55,638 bases of DNA from Crocinitomicaceae bacterium (GCA_021738405.1 JAIPCC010000006.1:1-55638), one strand, 5' to 3'; shown: positions 45,287 to 54,490, counted from the first letter of the stretch. The notes: generated by a model from the sequence alone, not told the origin. Numbers and translations are program-made.

Positions 45287-46312
45287 ATGGGCCTTTTTAA
45301 CTTTCTTACACAGGAAATTGCCATTGACCTCGGTACGGCAAATACCCTGATTATTTGGAACGACAAAGTTGTCGTCGACGAACCTTCAATTGTAGCCAAA
45401 GATATCCAAACGGGTAAGGTGGTTGCCATTGGAAGAAAGGCGCAACAAATGCATGGCAAGACACACAAACTCATCGAAACCGTGCGTCCGCTCAAAGACG
45501 GCGTAATTGCCGACTTCCAAAGTGCCGAACAAATGATCAAAGGCATGATCAAAATGATCAATCCAGGTCGCAGCTTATTTAATCCCTCACTCCGCATGGT
45601 CATCTGCATTCCATCGGGTATCACAGAAGTTGAAAAACGCGCGGTACAAGATTCAGCAGAGCACGCCGGAGCCAAAGAAGTTTACCTCATCCACGAACCA
45701 ATGGCCGCTGCAATTGGTATCGGCATCGACGTAGAAGAACCAATGGGCAACATGATCATCGATATAGGTGGCGGTACTTCAGAAATTGCCGTTATAGCCC
45801 TTGGTGGTATCGTTTGTGATAAATCTATCCGCATTGCCGGCGACGACTTCACCAATGACATCGAAGAATACATGCGTCGTCAGCACAATATCCTTGTCGG
45901 AGAACGCACCGCAGAACAAATTAAAATTGAAGTGGGTGCGGCCTTGCCAGAACTCGAAAATCCACCTGCCGATTTCGCTGTCCGCGGACGCGACCTCATG
46001 ACCGGTATTCCGAAAGAAATCATGGTTTCTTACCAAGAAATCGCCCACGCACTTGACAAAACTATTTCTAAAATTGAAGAAGCTATTTTAAGTGCGCTCG
46101 AAATGACACCCCCTGAGTTATCTGCCGATATTTACAAAACAGGTATCTACCTCGCTGGCGGTGGTTCTATGCTACGCGGTCTCGACAAACGTATTCAGGC
46201 CAAAACCAAATTGCCTGTTCATATCGCCGAAGATCCGCTCAGAGCAGTAGCTCGCGGCACCAGCATTGCACTCAAGAACATCGACAAGTACCCATTCTTA
46301 ATGGGTCGTTAA
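45287..46312 (+). CDS. mreB: Rod shape-determining protein MreB
   Basis: A 341-residue bacterial actin that guides lateral wall synthesis under the inner membrane. Nucleotide-binding motifs are in place: IDLGTANTLIIW (phosphate 1), DIGGGTSEIAVI (phosphate 2) and LAGGGSMLRGLDKRI (adenosine). The N-terminal MGLFNFLTQEIAI supplies the amphipathic membrane helix. Length is standard. Unlike the common mreBCD arrangement, no mreC follows; the next gene is convergent and its stop overlaps the mreB stop by four bases (46309-46312). Confidence 0.97.
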   Translation: MGLFNFLTQEIAIDLGTANTLIIWNDKVVVDEPSIVAKDIQTGKVVAIGRKAQQMHGKTHKLIETVRPLKDGVIADFQSAEQMIKGMIKMINPGRSLFNPSLRMVICIPSGITEVEKRAVQDSAEHAGAKEVYLIHEPMAAAIGIGIDVEEPMGNMIIDIGGGTSEIAVIALGGIVCDKSIRIAGDDFTNDIEEYMRRQHNILVGERTAEQIKIEVGAALPELENPPADFAVRGRDLMTGIPKEIMVSYQEIAHALDKTISKIEEAILSALEMTPPELSADIYKTGIYLAGGGSMLRGLDKRIQAKTKLPVHIAEDPLRAVARGTSIALKNIDKYPFLMGR

Positions 46313-47544
46313 TCGGCGTTTACGCCTTCGAGGGCGTTCTCAATTTCTTGCTTGTATTTTTTCACCAGTTCGGTATACGCCGCTCCTGTTGCCGGCCCGC
46401 TAAATCCGGTATGAATCGCAATGATTTTTCCTTGCTCATCCACTAAAATAGAGGTCGGAAAACTCATGATGCCATTGAGCATCGGAAAATAAGCTGCGGC
46501 TGCTTCTTTGCTAGAGGTACCAGCTAAGTAAACCGGATAATTCACCTGCAAATCCTTCACGAATCGCTTCAAGCGACTCCTTTGTTTTTTGGTGTCGGTC
46601 CCGACCTCGAAGCCAAGTGCAATAATTTCTAAGCCTTGTTTACCATAAGCAGCATGTAACTCTTTCAATAGATTGGCTTCATCGATGCAATTTGGACACC
46701 ATGTTCCCATGATTTGAATCAGCGTCAGCTTTCCGTTTTTCGATAAATCCAAATTCGTTTTTCTTCCGTTCAATTTGCTCAGGTTGTTGAGCACCACCCT
46801 TTCATCTCGTTTGATCAAATAGGTCAGTTCCGCTTCATCTCTTAATTGGACCGTTTCGTCTTTGATTGCCTTAAAAGGGGAGCTTGATTTTCCTCCGCTG
46901 TAGAATACACCGGTCATTTCCTTGCTGCCATTTAAATCTGCCTCCACCACAAAAGCCCAGTAACCAGTGTAGGTCTGTAAGTGCAATTTACCATCAGCTA
47001 CGTAGCCGTGCAAATATCGATAGTCGCCGGTTTCGCTGAGAAAACTTCCGAAAATGCGCCCATTCATTTCTTGCTGAAATACACCTACCAACACTTCTTC
47101 ATTTGGCGTGCCTGGCTCAAACAGTACTTTCCATCTACCGAACAATTCCGGAAAGATACTATCAGGTTTTGGTATCATTTCTGAAAGCGTCATGTACAAG
47201 TGAACTGGATAGCGAACAGGAACTTTTTTATTGTAATTGACCCACCAACCGCGGGCTTCGGAAAAATCTTCGCTAAATGCAATTCGCCATTCTGCATCTT
47301 GTGCAGGGAATTGATACACGATGGTGTCGCCTATCCGTTTATTTACGGACAACTGATAAACTTCCTTGCCATTATAAATGGTAATAGGTGATTTAGCATT
47401 TTTTTCGGCGAGTGAAGCTGTTACTTGTATTTGCAAGCGGTCATTGAGTTGTATTTCTGCAATAAAAGGGAATGTTATTGCGTTTTGTGCAAAAAGAAAA
47501 TTTGCATGGAGGAGGATGACATTTATTAAAATAAAAGATCTCAT
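46309..47544 (-). CDS. Exported TlpA-like thiol-disulfide protein with large N-terminal domain
   Basis: A 411-residue exported protein. Signal peptide residues 1-20 (ending LFAQ). Residues 22-250 form an unrecognised, mainly beta domain including FGRWKVLFEPGTPNEE and GVFQQEMNGRIFGSFLSETGDYR. The C-terminal 150 residues are a thioredoxin fold with the redox pair Cys283-Cys286 in GTWCPNCIDEA and cis-proline region SFPTSILVD near residue 368. Bacteroidota have many such multi-domain TlpA proteins in the periplasm, where they reduce cytochrome or other thiols; the substrate here is not known. Single-gene unit between convergent mreB and divergent ECF sigma. Confidence 0.88.
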   Translation of the reverse strand: MRSFILINVILLHANFLFAQNAITFPFIAEIQLNDRLQIQVTASLAEKNAKSPITIYNGKEVYQLSVNKRIGDTIVYQFPAQDAEWRIAFSEDFSEARGWWVNYNKKVPVRYPVHLYMTLSEMIPKPDSIFPELFGRWKVLFEPGTPNEEVLVGVFQQEMNGRIFGSFLSETGDYRYLHGYVADGKLHLQTYTGYWAFVVEADLNGSKEMTGVFYSGGKSSSPFKAIKDETVQLRDEAELTYLIKRDERVVLNNLSKLNGRKTNLDLSKNGKLTLIQIMGTWCPNCIDEANLLKELHAAYGKQGLEIIALGFEVGTDTKKQRSRLKRFVKDLQVNYPVYLAGTSSKEAAAAYFPMLNGIMSFPTSILVDEQGKIIAIHTGFSGPATGAAYTELVKKYKQEIENALEGVNAD

Positions 47545-47640
47545 GGCTTAAATCGACATTAGGTTGAACCACTAAATTAAAAGAAATAAACTATCTTGCT
47601 TTGCGCATGCAACTTTTTCAAATCAAAATACGTCAGTGCT

Positions 47641-47646
47641 AAGGAG
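47641..47646 (+). promoter_or_regulatory. Shine-Dalgarno-like AAGGAG before the ECF sigma gene
   Basis: AAGGAG with only two bases before the ATG at 47649, shorter spacing than usual. One of two such sites seen in the window. Confidence 0.35.
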
Positions 47647-47648
47647 TC

Positions 47649-48179
47649 ATGGAGGAACAAGAACTCATACAAGATTGTATTGCTGCTCGTCCGAAGGCTC
47701 AAAAAGCGTTGTTTGACATTTATGCCCCCAAGCTTTACGTCGTGTGTTTGCGTTACATGAAAGACCAAATGCGCGCACAAGACGTCTTGCAAGATGCCTT
47801 CGTTAAAATTTTTGCCCATATTGGCAATTACAAATCGGAGGGTGCTTTTGAAGGTTGGCTCAAAAAAATTGCAGTCAACACCTGCCTTGACCAACTCCGC
47901 AAAGACAAAAAACTGCTCACAGATGTCTCTTTAGACGACGTCTCGCACAAATTAGCACACCAAGACTACAGCGTAGAAAAACTCATGGCAGACGACCTGC
48001 TCAAATTGGTTCAGGCGCTGCCAGACGGTTACCGCACAGTCTTCAACCTTTTTGCCATCGAAGGCTATTCGCACCAAGAGATTTCCGTGCAACTCGGTAT
48101 CTCTGAAAGCACCTCCAAAACACAATACTTGCGCGCAAGGGCCTATTTGAAAGACCGTATAGAAAACATTGACAAATGA
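47649..48179 (+). CDS. ECF-type RNA polymerase sigma factor
   Basis: A 176-residue sigma-70 family protein with only regions 2 and 4. Region 2: CIAARPKAQKALFDIY, MKDQMRAQDVLQDAFVKIF and EGWLKKIAVNTCLDQLRK. Region 4: LVQALPDGYRTVFNLFAIEGYSHQEISVQLGISESTSKTQYLRAR, the helix-turn-helix that reads the -35 site (only described here by its ends and positions 115-165). It overlaps the next gene as ATGA (48176-48179), and that product has the layout of a membrane-anchored anti-sigma factor, so the pair probably forms an envelope-signal switch. The regulon is unknown. Confidence 0.93.
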   Translation: MEEQELIQDCIAARPKAQKALFDIYAPKLYVVCLRYMKDQMRAQDVLQDAFVKIFAHIGNYKSEGAFEGWLKKIAVNTCLDQLRKDKKLLTDVSLDDVSHKLAHQDYSVEKLMADDLLKLVQALPDGYRTVFNLFAIEGYSHQEISVQLGISESTSKTQYLRARAYLKDRIENIDK

Positions 48180-49003
48180 CAGAAAAAGACAACATCAAAG
48201 ATCTATTTGCCAAAGGCCTCCAGGACCACCAAGTCCAGGTAGACCCCGCGCTATGGACGTCAATTTCTTCGTCCATTGGTGCCGGTGCGGCAAAAACTGG
48301 CCTTGGCCTATTTGCCAAAACGCTTATCGGTGTTGCGGCTACAACAATTGTTGCGGGCACAGTCTATCTCTCGTTTGAAACAAAAAGTCAAGAAGTCAAA
48401 AAGCAAGTAGTTCAAACACCTCAACAAACCAGCAAGTCAAAAGAAGACAAAAAAATCACCCATACAGCACCAACTAAACCGACTTATCAAACTTTCTCTT
48501 ACGATCCGCCTGCACTAGGATGCTTTGAAATCAATGACGAGCTTTTTATTCCTGATTTTGACGCGCTATATAGTTCAGGTGCTCCTATAGAAGAGCCATC
48601 ATTAACGTCAGGTATCGAACCGCACGCCGTACCAGAAGTCATTCCAACCCAAGCCCCAGTAGTTCAACCAATTGTTGCGCCTACTCAACTTGACCCACAA
48701 CAAGAAGCGCAAGCCAAAAAGCCAACGCGCATTGCGCTACCCAATATTTTTACACCGAATGGAGACGGACAAAACGAGACACTACAAATAGATTGGGGTA
48801 GTAATGCCATTCAAGATTTTAGCATTGTTGTGCTCGACGCCAAAAACAACGTCGTTTTCAAAAGCGACAGGCCCGATTTCAACTGGGATGGCACTGATTT
48901 AGGAGGCGAAAAGCTGCCGCGTGCGCACTACATCTACTTTGTATCAGCACTTCTCGATGGCCAAAAATGGCAACAATCCAGTAGCTTACAAATCCAATAC
49001 TAA
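48176..49003 (+). CDS. Anti-sigma-like membrane protein with gliding-motility-type C-terminal domain
   Basis: A 275-residue protein. Residues 1-42 are cytoplasmic and contain LFAKGLQDHQVQVDPALWTSI, like the short N-terminal sigma-interaction segments of Bacteroidota anti-sigma-like proteins. Residues 45-66 are a single TM helix; there is no cleavable signal peptide. A proline/threonine/glutamine-rich linker (68-185) spans the periplasm. Residues 186-275 form a CHU_C/T9SS type B-like domain with LPNIFTPNGDGQNE and FNWDGTDLGGEKLP. That domain normally marks proteins exported by the T9SS, but here it is tethered to the inner membrane and coupled to an ECF sigma gene. Sensor/anti-sigma function is inferred from context and topology. 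Confidence 0.72.
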   Translation: MTEKDNIKDLFAKGLQDHQVQVDPALWTSISSSIGAGAAKTGLGLFAKTLIGVAATTIVAGTVYLSFETKSQEVKKQVVQTPQQTSKSKEDKKITHTAPTKPTYQTFSYDPPALGCFEINDELFIPDFDALYSSGAPIEEPSLTSGIEPHAVPEVIPTQAPVVQPIVAPTQLDPQQEAQAKKPTRIALPNIFTPNGDGQNETLQIDWGSNAIQDFSIVVLDAKNNVVFKSDRPDFNWDGTDLGGEKLPRAHYIYFVSALLDGQKWQQSSSLQIQY

Positions 49004-49024
49004 AATAATTGTGTAAATTGGCAG

Positions 49025-49930
49025 ATGCCGTTTATCTATTGCATCACCAACGGAAACAAGAAAATCCACCCAAGCAATCAGCTCATTTTAGCTGCCTTGA
49101 AGGAGCAATTCCGCGATGATTTTCAAATTTACAATAGCTCAGATACCGCTGCAGCCATTCAGCAAATTCATGCTTTAAAGCACACTTGCACCCACCTGAT
49201 TGGCGTGGGTGGCGACGGCACATTTAACGCGCTTGTCAATGGTATTTGTACGCATCCAGACCCCAACTTTCAGCCCATTCTAGGCGTGCTTCCCAATGGC
49301 ACCGGCAATGACTTTTACCGCTCCGCTGGTTTCCAAAACACTCATGATTTTTGTGAAAAAATCCAAAGTTGTGCCTTCGAATTATTTGATGTTGGCAAGG
49401 TTCAAACGGAAACAGAAACACGCTATTTCGCCAACATTACCGATATTGGTTTTGGAGGCGCGGTTGTGCTGGAGCTGCAAAATTTCCGCAAGCGTTTTGG
49501 GCCGAACTTCTCTTACGGATTGGCGATTATCAAAACCTTCTTAAAGTACAAACGGCCACTTGTTGAACTCACCACGCCCGACTACAGATACGACGGAGAA
49601 TTATTGCTCGCTGCCTTCTGTAATGGGAGTATTTTTGGCGATGGGTTGTATATTCATCCGGGAGCTCAAATTGACGACGGCCAACTCAAACTCACGCTAT
49701 TGGGCAAAGTTTCTTTATTTGATTATGTCAAAAATGTGCTGCGCGTGAAGCGGGGCAAAAAAATCAAGCACCCTGAGGCCCATTATTTAAACATCTCCTA
49801 CCCCGTTCAATTGAAATCGAATGCTGGCGTCTTGCATGCCGAAACAGATGGCGAATATATCAGCGGCCAAGCATTCACAATAGATTTAGATGTGCGCAAG
49901 TTAAAGCTGCTTCCTATAAAGAAGCGCTAG
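49025..49930 (+). CDS. Diacylglycerol kinase family lipid kinase
   Basis: A 301-residue kinase of the DAGK/YegS/BmrU family. GVGGDGTFNALVNG near residue 60 is the nucleotide-binding glycine motif and LPNGTGNDFYRS near residue 95 is the second conserved loop; the C-terminal part is a beta-sandwich with a GDGLYIHPGAQIDDG stretch. Members phosphorylate diacylglycerol or related lipids at the membrane and help recycle phospholipids. It starts 21 bases after the anti-sigma-like gene and ends 21 bases before ispD, which has its own -7 element. The exact lipid substrate is unknown. Confidence 0.88.
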   Translation: MPFIYCITNGNKKIHPSNQLILAALKEQFRDDFQIYNSSDTAAAIQQIHALKHTCTHLIGVGGDGTFNALVNGICTHPDPNFQPILGVLPNGTGNDFYRSAGFQNTHDFCEKIQSCAFELFDVGKVQTETETRYFANITDIGFGGAVVLELQNFRKRFGPNFSYGLAIIKTFLKYKRPLVELTTPDYRYDGELLLAAFCNGSIFGDGLYIHPGAQIDDGQLKLTLLGKVSLFDYVKNVLRVKRGKKIKHPEAHYLNISYPVQLKSNAGVLHAETDGEYISGQAFTIDLDVRKLKLLPIKKR

Positions 49931-49936
49931 ATTGCT

Positions 49937-49944
49937 TATCTTTG
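49937..49944 (+). promoter_or_regulatory. Bacteroidota -7 promoter element (TATCTTTG)
   Basis: Exact TAnnTTTG match, seven bases before the ispD ATG, implying a leader of only a few bases. Confidence 0.55.
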
Positions 49945-49951
49945 GACAACG

Positions 49952-50614
49952 ATGAAAAAAAGCATCATCATTACGGCAGGTGGTATCGGGAAACGCATGG
50001 AAAGCGACATTCCAAAACAATTTTTGTTGTTGGGTTCCAAACCAGTTTTGATCCACGCGCTCGAGCGTTTTTTTGAATTCGATCCTACTGCGCAACTCAT
50101 CGTTACCCTCCCCAAAGACTGGACTGCTCACTGGAATACACTCTTGCGCAAATACGACACCCACATTCCTCACGAATTAGTAGACGGTGGTAGCGAAAGA
50201 TTCCACTCCATTCAAAATGCGCTCGCTATTTGTACGGGTGAGCAAATTGCTATTCACGACGGCGTGAGGCCGCTGGTCAGCATGGAGACCATAGCGCGCT
50301 GTTTTGAAGGCCTCAACAATTCAAAAGCGGTTGTGCCGGTCCTGAATCTAAAAGATTCATTACGGATGGGGACTACTGAAAAATCTGAAAGTGTAGATAG
50401 ATCACAGTTTTATCTTGTGCATACACCGCAATGTTTTGAGGCAAGTACCCTGCAAAAAGCTTATTTACAAGGATACCAAGCGCACTTTACAGACGACGCC
50501 AGTGTTGTAGAAGCAATTGGCGTATCTCCACTCTTGGTTTTGAGCAATGAAGAAAATATCAAAATCACGAGCCCTACCGATTTAAAAATCCTCAACGCAC
50601 TTTTACAACCATGA
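49952..50614 (+). CDS. ispD: 2-C-methyl-D-erythritol 4-phosphate cytidylyltransferase
   Basis: A 220-residue cytidylyltransferase that makes CDP-methylerythritol in the MEP pathway. TAGGIGKRMESDIPKQFL (CTP-binding loop, residues 8-25, with the catalytic Arg and Lys), IHDGVRPLV near residue 107 and TDDASVVEA near 182 are the family motifs. Length is typical. The stop overlaps the ATG of the LD-carboxypeptidase gene (ATGA at 50611-50614). ispG of the same pathway is at 15652. Confidence 0.96.
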   Translation: MKKSIIITAGGIGKRMESDIPKQFLLLGSKPVLIHALERFFEFDPTAQLIVTLPKDWTAHWNTLLRKYDTHIPHELVDGGSERFHSIQNALAICTGEQIAIHDGVRPLVSMETIARCFEGLNNSKAVVPVLNLKDSLRMGTTEKSESVDRSQFYLVHTPQCFEASTLQKAYLQGYQAHFTDDASVVEAIGVSPLLVLSNEENIKITSPTDLKILNALLQP

Positions 50615-51513
50615 ATTTAGTTGCTCCGCCTTCGCTAAAGTCCAGCGACCTCGTTTATTTGTGTGCGCCAGCCAAAGCCATTGAAGAACACTATATCATT
50701 GAAGCTGAAAATTGGTTGCAAAGTATTGGTCTGCGCGCCATGAGAAGCCAAAATTTAACAGGCCGAAACCATTATTTTTCGGGTACTGAACTCGAGCGCT
50801 TAGCGGATTTACAAGCAGGTCTTGATCATCCGGAGGCCAAAGCGGTGTGGTGTGTAAGGGGTGGATACGGCTGCGTTCAAATTTTAGATGGTTTGCAATG
50901 GGCACAGTTTATCCGCGAGCCCAAATGGCTCATTGGCTTCTCTGATATTTGTGTACTGCACCACAAAATTCAGTCGCTGGGTTTTCAGAGTATCCATGGC
51001 ACCATGGCTTTGAATATCGAAAAAAATAGTGCCGAAGCTAAAGCACGCCTAAGCGAGCTACTTTATGGAGAAAAAGCACCTTTTGACTTTGAACCCAAAC
51101 CATTCAATCAACTAGGAAAGGCAAGCGGCACTTTGGTTGGCGGAAACTTGAGTATCATTTACAGCATGCTCGCGACGCCAGAATGCTATCCATTCAATGA
51201 TGCTATTTTATTTATTGAAGACCTCGCAGAACACCTTTACCATATTGACCGCATGTTCTTTGCGCTCCAAAAAAGTGGCGCATTAGCGCAAATTAATGGG
51301 CTCATTGTGGGCGGCATGACCGATTTAGAAGACACCGATGTGCCTTTTGGAAAAACGATTGAAGCACTCATATTGGCGCATTTCAAGTACCGTAAAATTC
51401 CGATTTGCTTTGATTTCCCCGCCGGGCACATCGACGATAATCAAGCATTGGCACTGGGCGCTGAGGTCGAATTAGAAGTGAATAGCGAGCAAGTTGTTTT
51501 GAGCTATCTATAA
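50611..51513 (+). CDS. ldcA: LD-carboxypeptidase (peptidase family S66)
   Basis: A 300-residue cytoplasmic serine peptidase that removes the terminal D-Ala from murein tetrapeptides during peptidoglycan recycling. CVRGGYGCVQILD near residue 91 and IGFSDICVLHH near 109 (nucleophile serine in GFSD) are the N-terminal motifs; LVGGNLSIIYSMLATP and FDFPAGHIDDNQALALG supply the C-terminal Glu/His region. Translationally coupled to ispD, linking isoprenoid-carrier supply and wall recycling only by position. Substrate specificity is inferred from the family. Confidence 0.92.
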   Translation: MNLVAPPSLKSSDLVYLCAPAKAIEEHYIIEAENWLQSIGLRAMRSQNLTGRNHYFSGTELERLADLQAGLDHPEAKAVWCVRGGYGCVQILDGLQWAQFIREPKWLIGFSDICVLHHKIQSLGFQSIHGTMALNIEKNSAEAKARLSELLYGEKAPFDFEPKPFNQLGKASGTLVGGNLSIIYSMLATPECYPFNDAILFIEDLAEHLYHIDRMFFALQKSGALAQINGLIVGGMTDLEDTDVPFGKTIEALILAHFKYRKIPICFDFPAGHIDDNQALALGAEVELEVNSEQVVLSYL

Positions 51514-51580
51514 TCGTTCTAAATAGCCCGAATTATCCGATTATCTTAGCAACTTTTGTTACACTTAAATGTTGTTCACG

Positions 51581-51588
51581 TAAATTTG
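51581..51588 (+). promoter_or_regulatory. Bacteroidota -7 promoter element (TAAATTTG) of sdhCAB
   Basis: Exact TAnnTTTG match, 24 bases before the sdhC ATG; a TTTTG (51554-51558) lies 22 bases upstream as a poorly spaced -33. A seven-codon frame (ATG at 51600, ending at the TAA three codons... overlapping the sdhC start) is present but probably meaningless. Confidence 0.55.
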
Positions 51589-51612
51589 CAACACTACAAA
51601 TGAAAGATTCTT

Positions 51613-52467
51613 ATGAGTAACTCAGTATTATTTAAATCTTCTATCGGCAAGAAGGTCTTTATGGCCCTCACCGGTCTTTTCTTGTGTACGTTTTTGGTTG
51701 GCCACTTGGCTGGCAACCTCCAACTGATCCTCAAAACAGGCGAAGAAGGCCGTCGGGCTTTCAACGAATACGCTTATTTCATGGGCCACAACCTCTTCAT
51801 CAAAATTCTTTCTTACGTCACCTACGCGGCTATCTTGATTCACGTGATTGACGGAATAGCGCTCACGATTCAAAACCGCAAGGCGCGTCCAGTGCGTTAC
51901 GCTTACAGCAAGCCAGGCTCAAACTCTAGCTCTGCGAGCCGCAGCATGGCGATCTTAGGAACCCTTATCTTGGTTTTCTTGGCCACGCACATGGCCAACT
52001 TCTGGTGGCAAATGAAAGTTAAAGAAGCCGTTCCACTTCATACCTACAAACTCGAAATGGACAACCCAATGATGGGCGCTGCCAACGCAGAATTATACTA
52101 CACACATGTTCCAGGTATTCAGCCCATTCCAAAAGACGGCAAAAATATCATTGAAAAAGGTACCGACCTCTACATCAAAGGCACGAACGTTAAAGTGGCA
52201 GAAGGCTACCGCGACCTCCACACCTTAGTCATGGACTTCTTCAGTAAGAGCAAAAACGACGGCGCTCTTTTCGCAGTGCTCTTTTATTTGATCTCCATGA
52301 TTGTCTTGGCCTACCATCTCTTGCATGGTTTCCAAAGTGCCTTCCAATCATTAGGTATCAATCATCCAAAATACACCCCACTGATCAAAATCATCGGAAC
52401 TGCCTTTGCTGTTGTTGTTCCGTTTTTGTTTGCGATCATTCCCGTTATTATTTACATGAACCACTAG
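51613..52467 (+). CDS. sdhC: Succinate dehydrogenase cytochrome b subunit
   Basis: A 284-residue membrane anchor of respiratory complex II, with five TM segments (about residues 15-38, 60-80, 113-133, 215-238 and 253-275) and histidines in them (GHLAGN, MGHN, HVIDG, THMANF, YHLLHGF) suited to binding two b haems, the single-subunit anchor type. It passes electrons from succinate to menaquinone. An insertion of about 50 residues between the third and fourth TM ([15 protein letters not shown] to VKVAEG, residues 150-200) makes it longer than the roughly 220-230 of many Bacteroidota homologues. First gene of sdhCAB. Confidence 0.93.
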   Translation: MSNSVLFKSSIGKKVFMALTGLFLCTFLVGHLAGNLQLILKTGEEGRRAFNEYAYFMGHNLFIKILSYVTYAAILIHVIDGIALTIQNRKARPVRYAYSKPGSNSSSASRSMAILGTLILVFLATHMANFWWQMKVKEAVPLHTYKLEMDNPMMGAANAELYYTHVPGIQPIPKDGKNIIEKGTDLYIKGTNVKVAEGYRDLHTLVMDFFSKSKNDGALFAVLFYLISMIVLAYHLLHGFQSAFQSLGINHPKYTPLIKIIGTAFAVVVPFLFAIIPVIIYMNH

Positions 52468-52477
52468 GAATCAGGCT

Positions 52478-54490
52478 ATGTCAACACTAAATTCGCGCAT
52501 TCCAGAGGGTCCAATTTCAGAAAAATGGACCAACCACAAAAACCACATGAAGTTGGTTGCACCAAACAACCGTCCCAAAATCGATGTCATCGTTGTTGGA
52601 ACAGGTTTGGCCGGCGCATCTGCAGCAGCCTCACTTGGCGAGATGGGCTACAACGTTAAGGCGTTTTGTTTCCAAGATTCTCCGCGTAGAGCACACTCTA
52701 TTGCAGCCCAAGGTGGTATCAATGCAGCTAAAAACTACCAAAACGACGGCGACTCCGTTTACCGCCTCTTTTACGATACCATCAAAGGTGGTGACTACCG
52801 TGCCCGCGAAGCAAACGTATACCGTTTGGCCGAGGTGTCTGGTAACATCATCGACCAATGCGTAGCACAAGGTGTTCCGTTTGCACGTGAATACGGAGGT
52901 CTCCTAGACAACCGTTCATTTGGCGGCACGCAAGTTCAGCGCACATTCTACGCAGCCGGACAAACTGGCCAACAACTTTTACTTGGTGCTTATTCAGCAC
53001 TCTCTCGTCAAATTGGCTTGGGACGTGTCAAAATGTACCACCGTCACGAAATGATGGACCTCGTTAAAGTAGACGGCAAAGCGCGCGGAATCATCGCAAG
53101 AAATCTCGTTACTGGCGAGCTCGAGCGTCATTCAGCTCACGCCGTTGTCATTGCCTCAGGCGGTTACGGAAACGTTTACTTCCTCTCGACAAACGCCATG
53201 GGAAGCAACGTATCTGCCGCTTGGAAAGTCCACAAGAAAGGCGCGCATTTTGCCAATCCTTGCTTCGTGCAAATTCACCCTACCTGTATTCCAGTTCACG
53301 GAACCAACCAGTCCAAACTCACGCTTATGTCTGAGTCTTTGCGCAACTCTGGCCGAATTTGGGTACCTAAGAAAAAAGAAGATGCCCAAGCAATTCGCGA
53401 AGGAAATATGAAACCTACTCAAATTGCCGAAGAAGACCGCGACTACTTCTTAGAAAGACGCTACCCTGCTTTTGGTAACCTCGTCCCGCGCGACGTCGCT
53501 TCAAGAGCGGCCAAAGAAAGATGTGATGAAGGTTTTGGTATTGAAGCGAACGACACCAACGAAGGTGTTTACCTCGACTTCGCTACAGAAATCCGTAGCA
53601 AAGGTCGCCAATCTGCTTTTGCACAAGGAGACCACAACCCTACAGAAGAAAAAATCGTTGCACTCGGTAAAAAATGGATCGAAGAGAAATATGGTAACCT
53701 CTTTCAGATGTACCAAAAAATCACCGACGACAACCCTTACGAGACCCCAATGAAAATCTACCCTGCCGTTCACTACACAATGGGTGGTGTTTGGGTAGAC
53801 TACAACCTCCAAAGTAGCATCGAAGGTTGCTTCGTTACCGGAGAGGCAAACTTCTCCGATCACGGCGCCAACCGCCTCGGTGCGTCTGCACTCATGCAAG
53901 GTTTAGCCGATGGGTATTTTGTTTTGCCTTATACGATTTCAGACTACCTTGCCAATGACATCCGCACAGGCAAAATTGCTACAGATAGCCCTGAATTCGA
54001 ACAAGCTGAAGCAGAAGTTCAAGCAAGTATTGAGCGTTTCCTTCAAAACAAAGGCACAAAATCTGTGGATCACTTCCACAAACGCCTTGGTCTGATCATG
54101 TGGAACAAAGTGGGCATGGCACGCAACGAAGCGGGCTTGAATGAAGCCATCGAAGAAATTGCTGCTTTGCGCGAAGAATTCTACAAGGACGTATTTGTGC
54201 CTGGCGATGCCAACGAGATGAATACTGAGCTAGAAAAAGCCATGCGCGTAGCAGACTTTATCGAACTTGGTCAGCTCATGGCTGTTGATGCCTTGCAAAG
54301 ACTAGAGTCTTGTGGTGGTCATTTCCGCGAAGAATATCAAGATAGCGAAGGCGAAACCCTCCGCGACGACGAAAACTTCAAATACGTTGCTGCTTGGGAA
54401 TACCAAGACGGCGATGCCAAAAAAGCAGCGCTTCACAAAGAAGCCCTCAATTACGAATACATCAAAATTGCAGCACGCAACTATAAATAA
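52478..54490 (+). CDS. sdhA: Succinate dehydrogenase/fumarate reductase flavoprotein subunit
   Basis: A 670-residue flavoprotein that oxidises succinate to fumarate. [20 protein letters not shown] is the FAD Rossmann motif near residue 36; [15 protein letters not shown] holds the histidine that binds FAD covalently; HPTCIPVHG and [17 protein letters not shown] contain the substrate-binding residues and catalytic arginine; [23 protein letters not shown] completes the FAD site (described by ends near residues 432-454). The long form with the menaquinone-type arrangement agrees with a diheme SdhC. It starts 10 bases after sdhC and ends six before sdhB. Confidence 0.97.
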   Translation: MSTLNSRIPEGPISEKWTNHKNHMKLVAPNNRPKIDVIVVGTGLAGASAAASLGEMGYNVKAFCFQDSPRRAHSIAAQGGINAAKNYQNDGDSVYRLFYDTIKGGDYRAREANVYRLAEVSGNIIDQCVAQGVPFAREYGGLLDNRSFGGTQVQRTFYAAGQTGQQLLLGAYSALSRQIGLGRVKMYHRHEMMDLVKVDGKARGIIARNLVTGELERHSAHAVVIASGGYGNVYFLSTNAMGSNVSAAWKVHKKGAHFANPCFVQIHPTCIPVHGTNQSKLTLMSESLRNSGRIWVPKKKEDAQAIREGNMKPTQIAEEDRDYFLERRYPAFGNLVPRDVASRAAKERCDEGFGIEANDTNEGVYLDFATEIRSKGRQSAFAQGDHNPTEEKIVALGKKWIEEKYGNLFQMYQKITDDNPYETPMKIYPAVHYTMGGVWVDYNLQSSIEGCFVTGEANFSDHGANRLGASALMQGLADGYFVLPYTISDYLANDIRTGKIATDSPEFEQAEAEVQASIERFLQNKGTKSVDHFHKRLGLIMWNKVGMARNEAGLNEAIEEIAALREEFYKDVFVPGDANEMNTELEKAMRVADFIELGQLMAVDALQRLESCGGHFREEYQDSEGETLRDDENFKYVAAWEYQDGDAKKAALHKEALNYEYIKIAARNYK

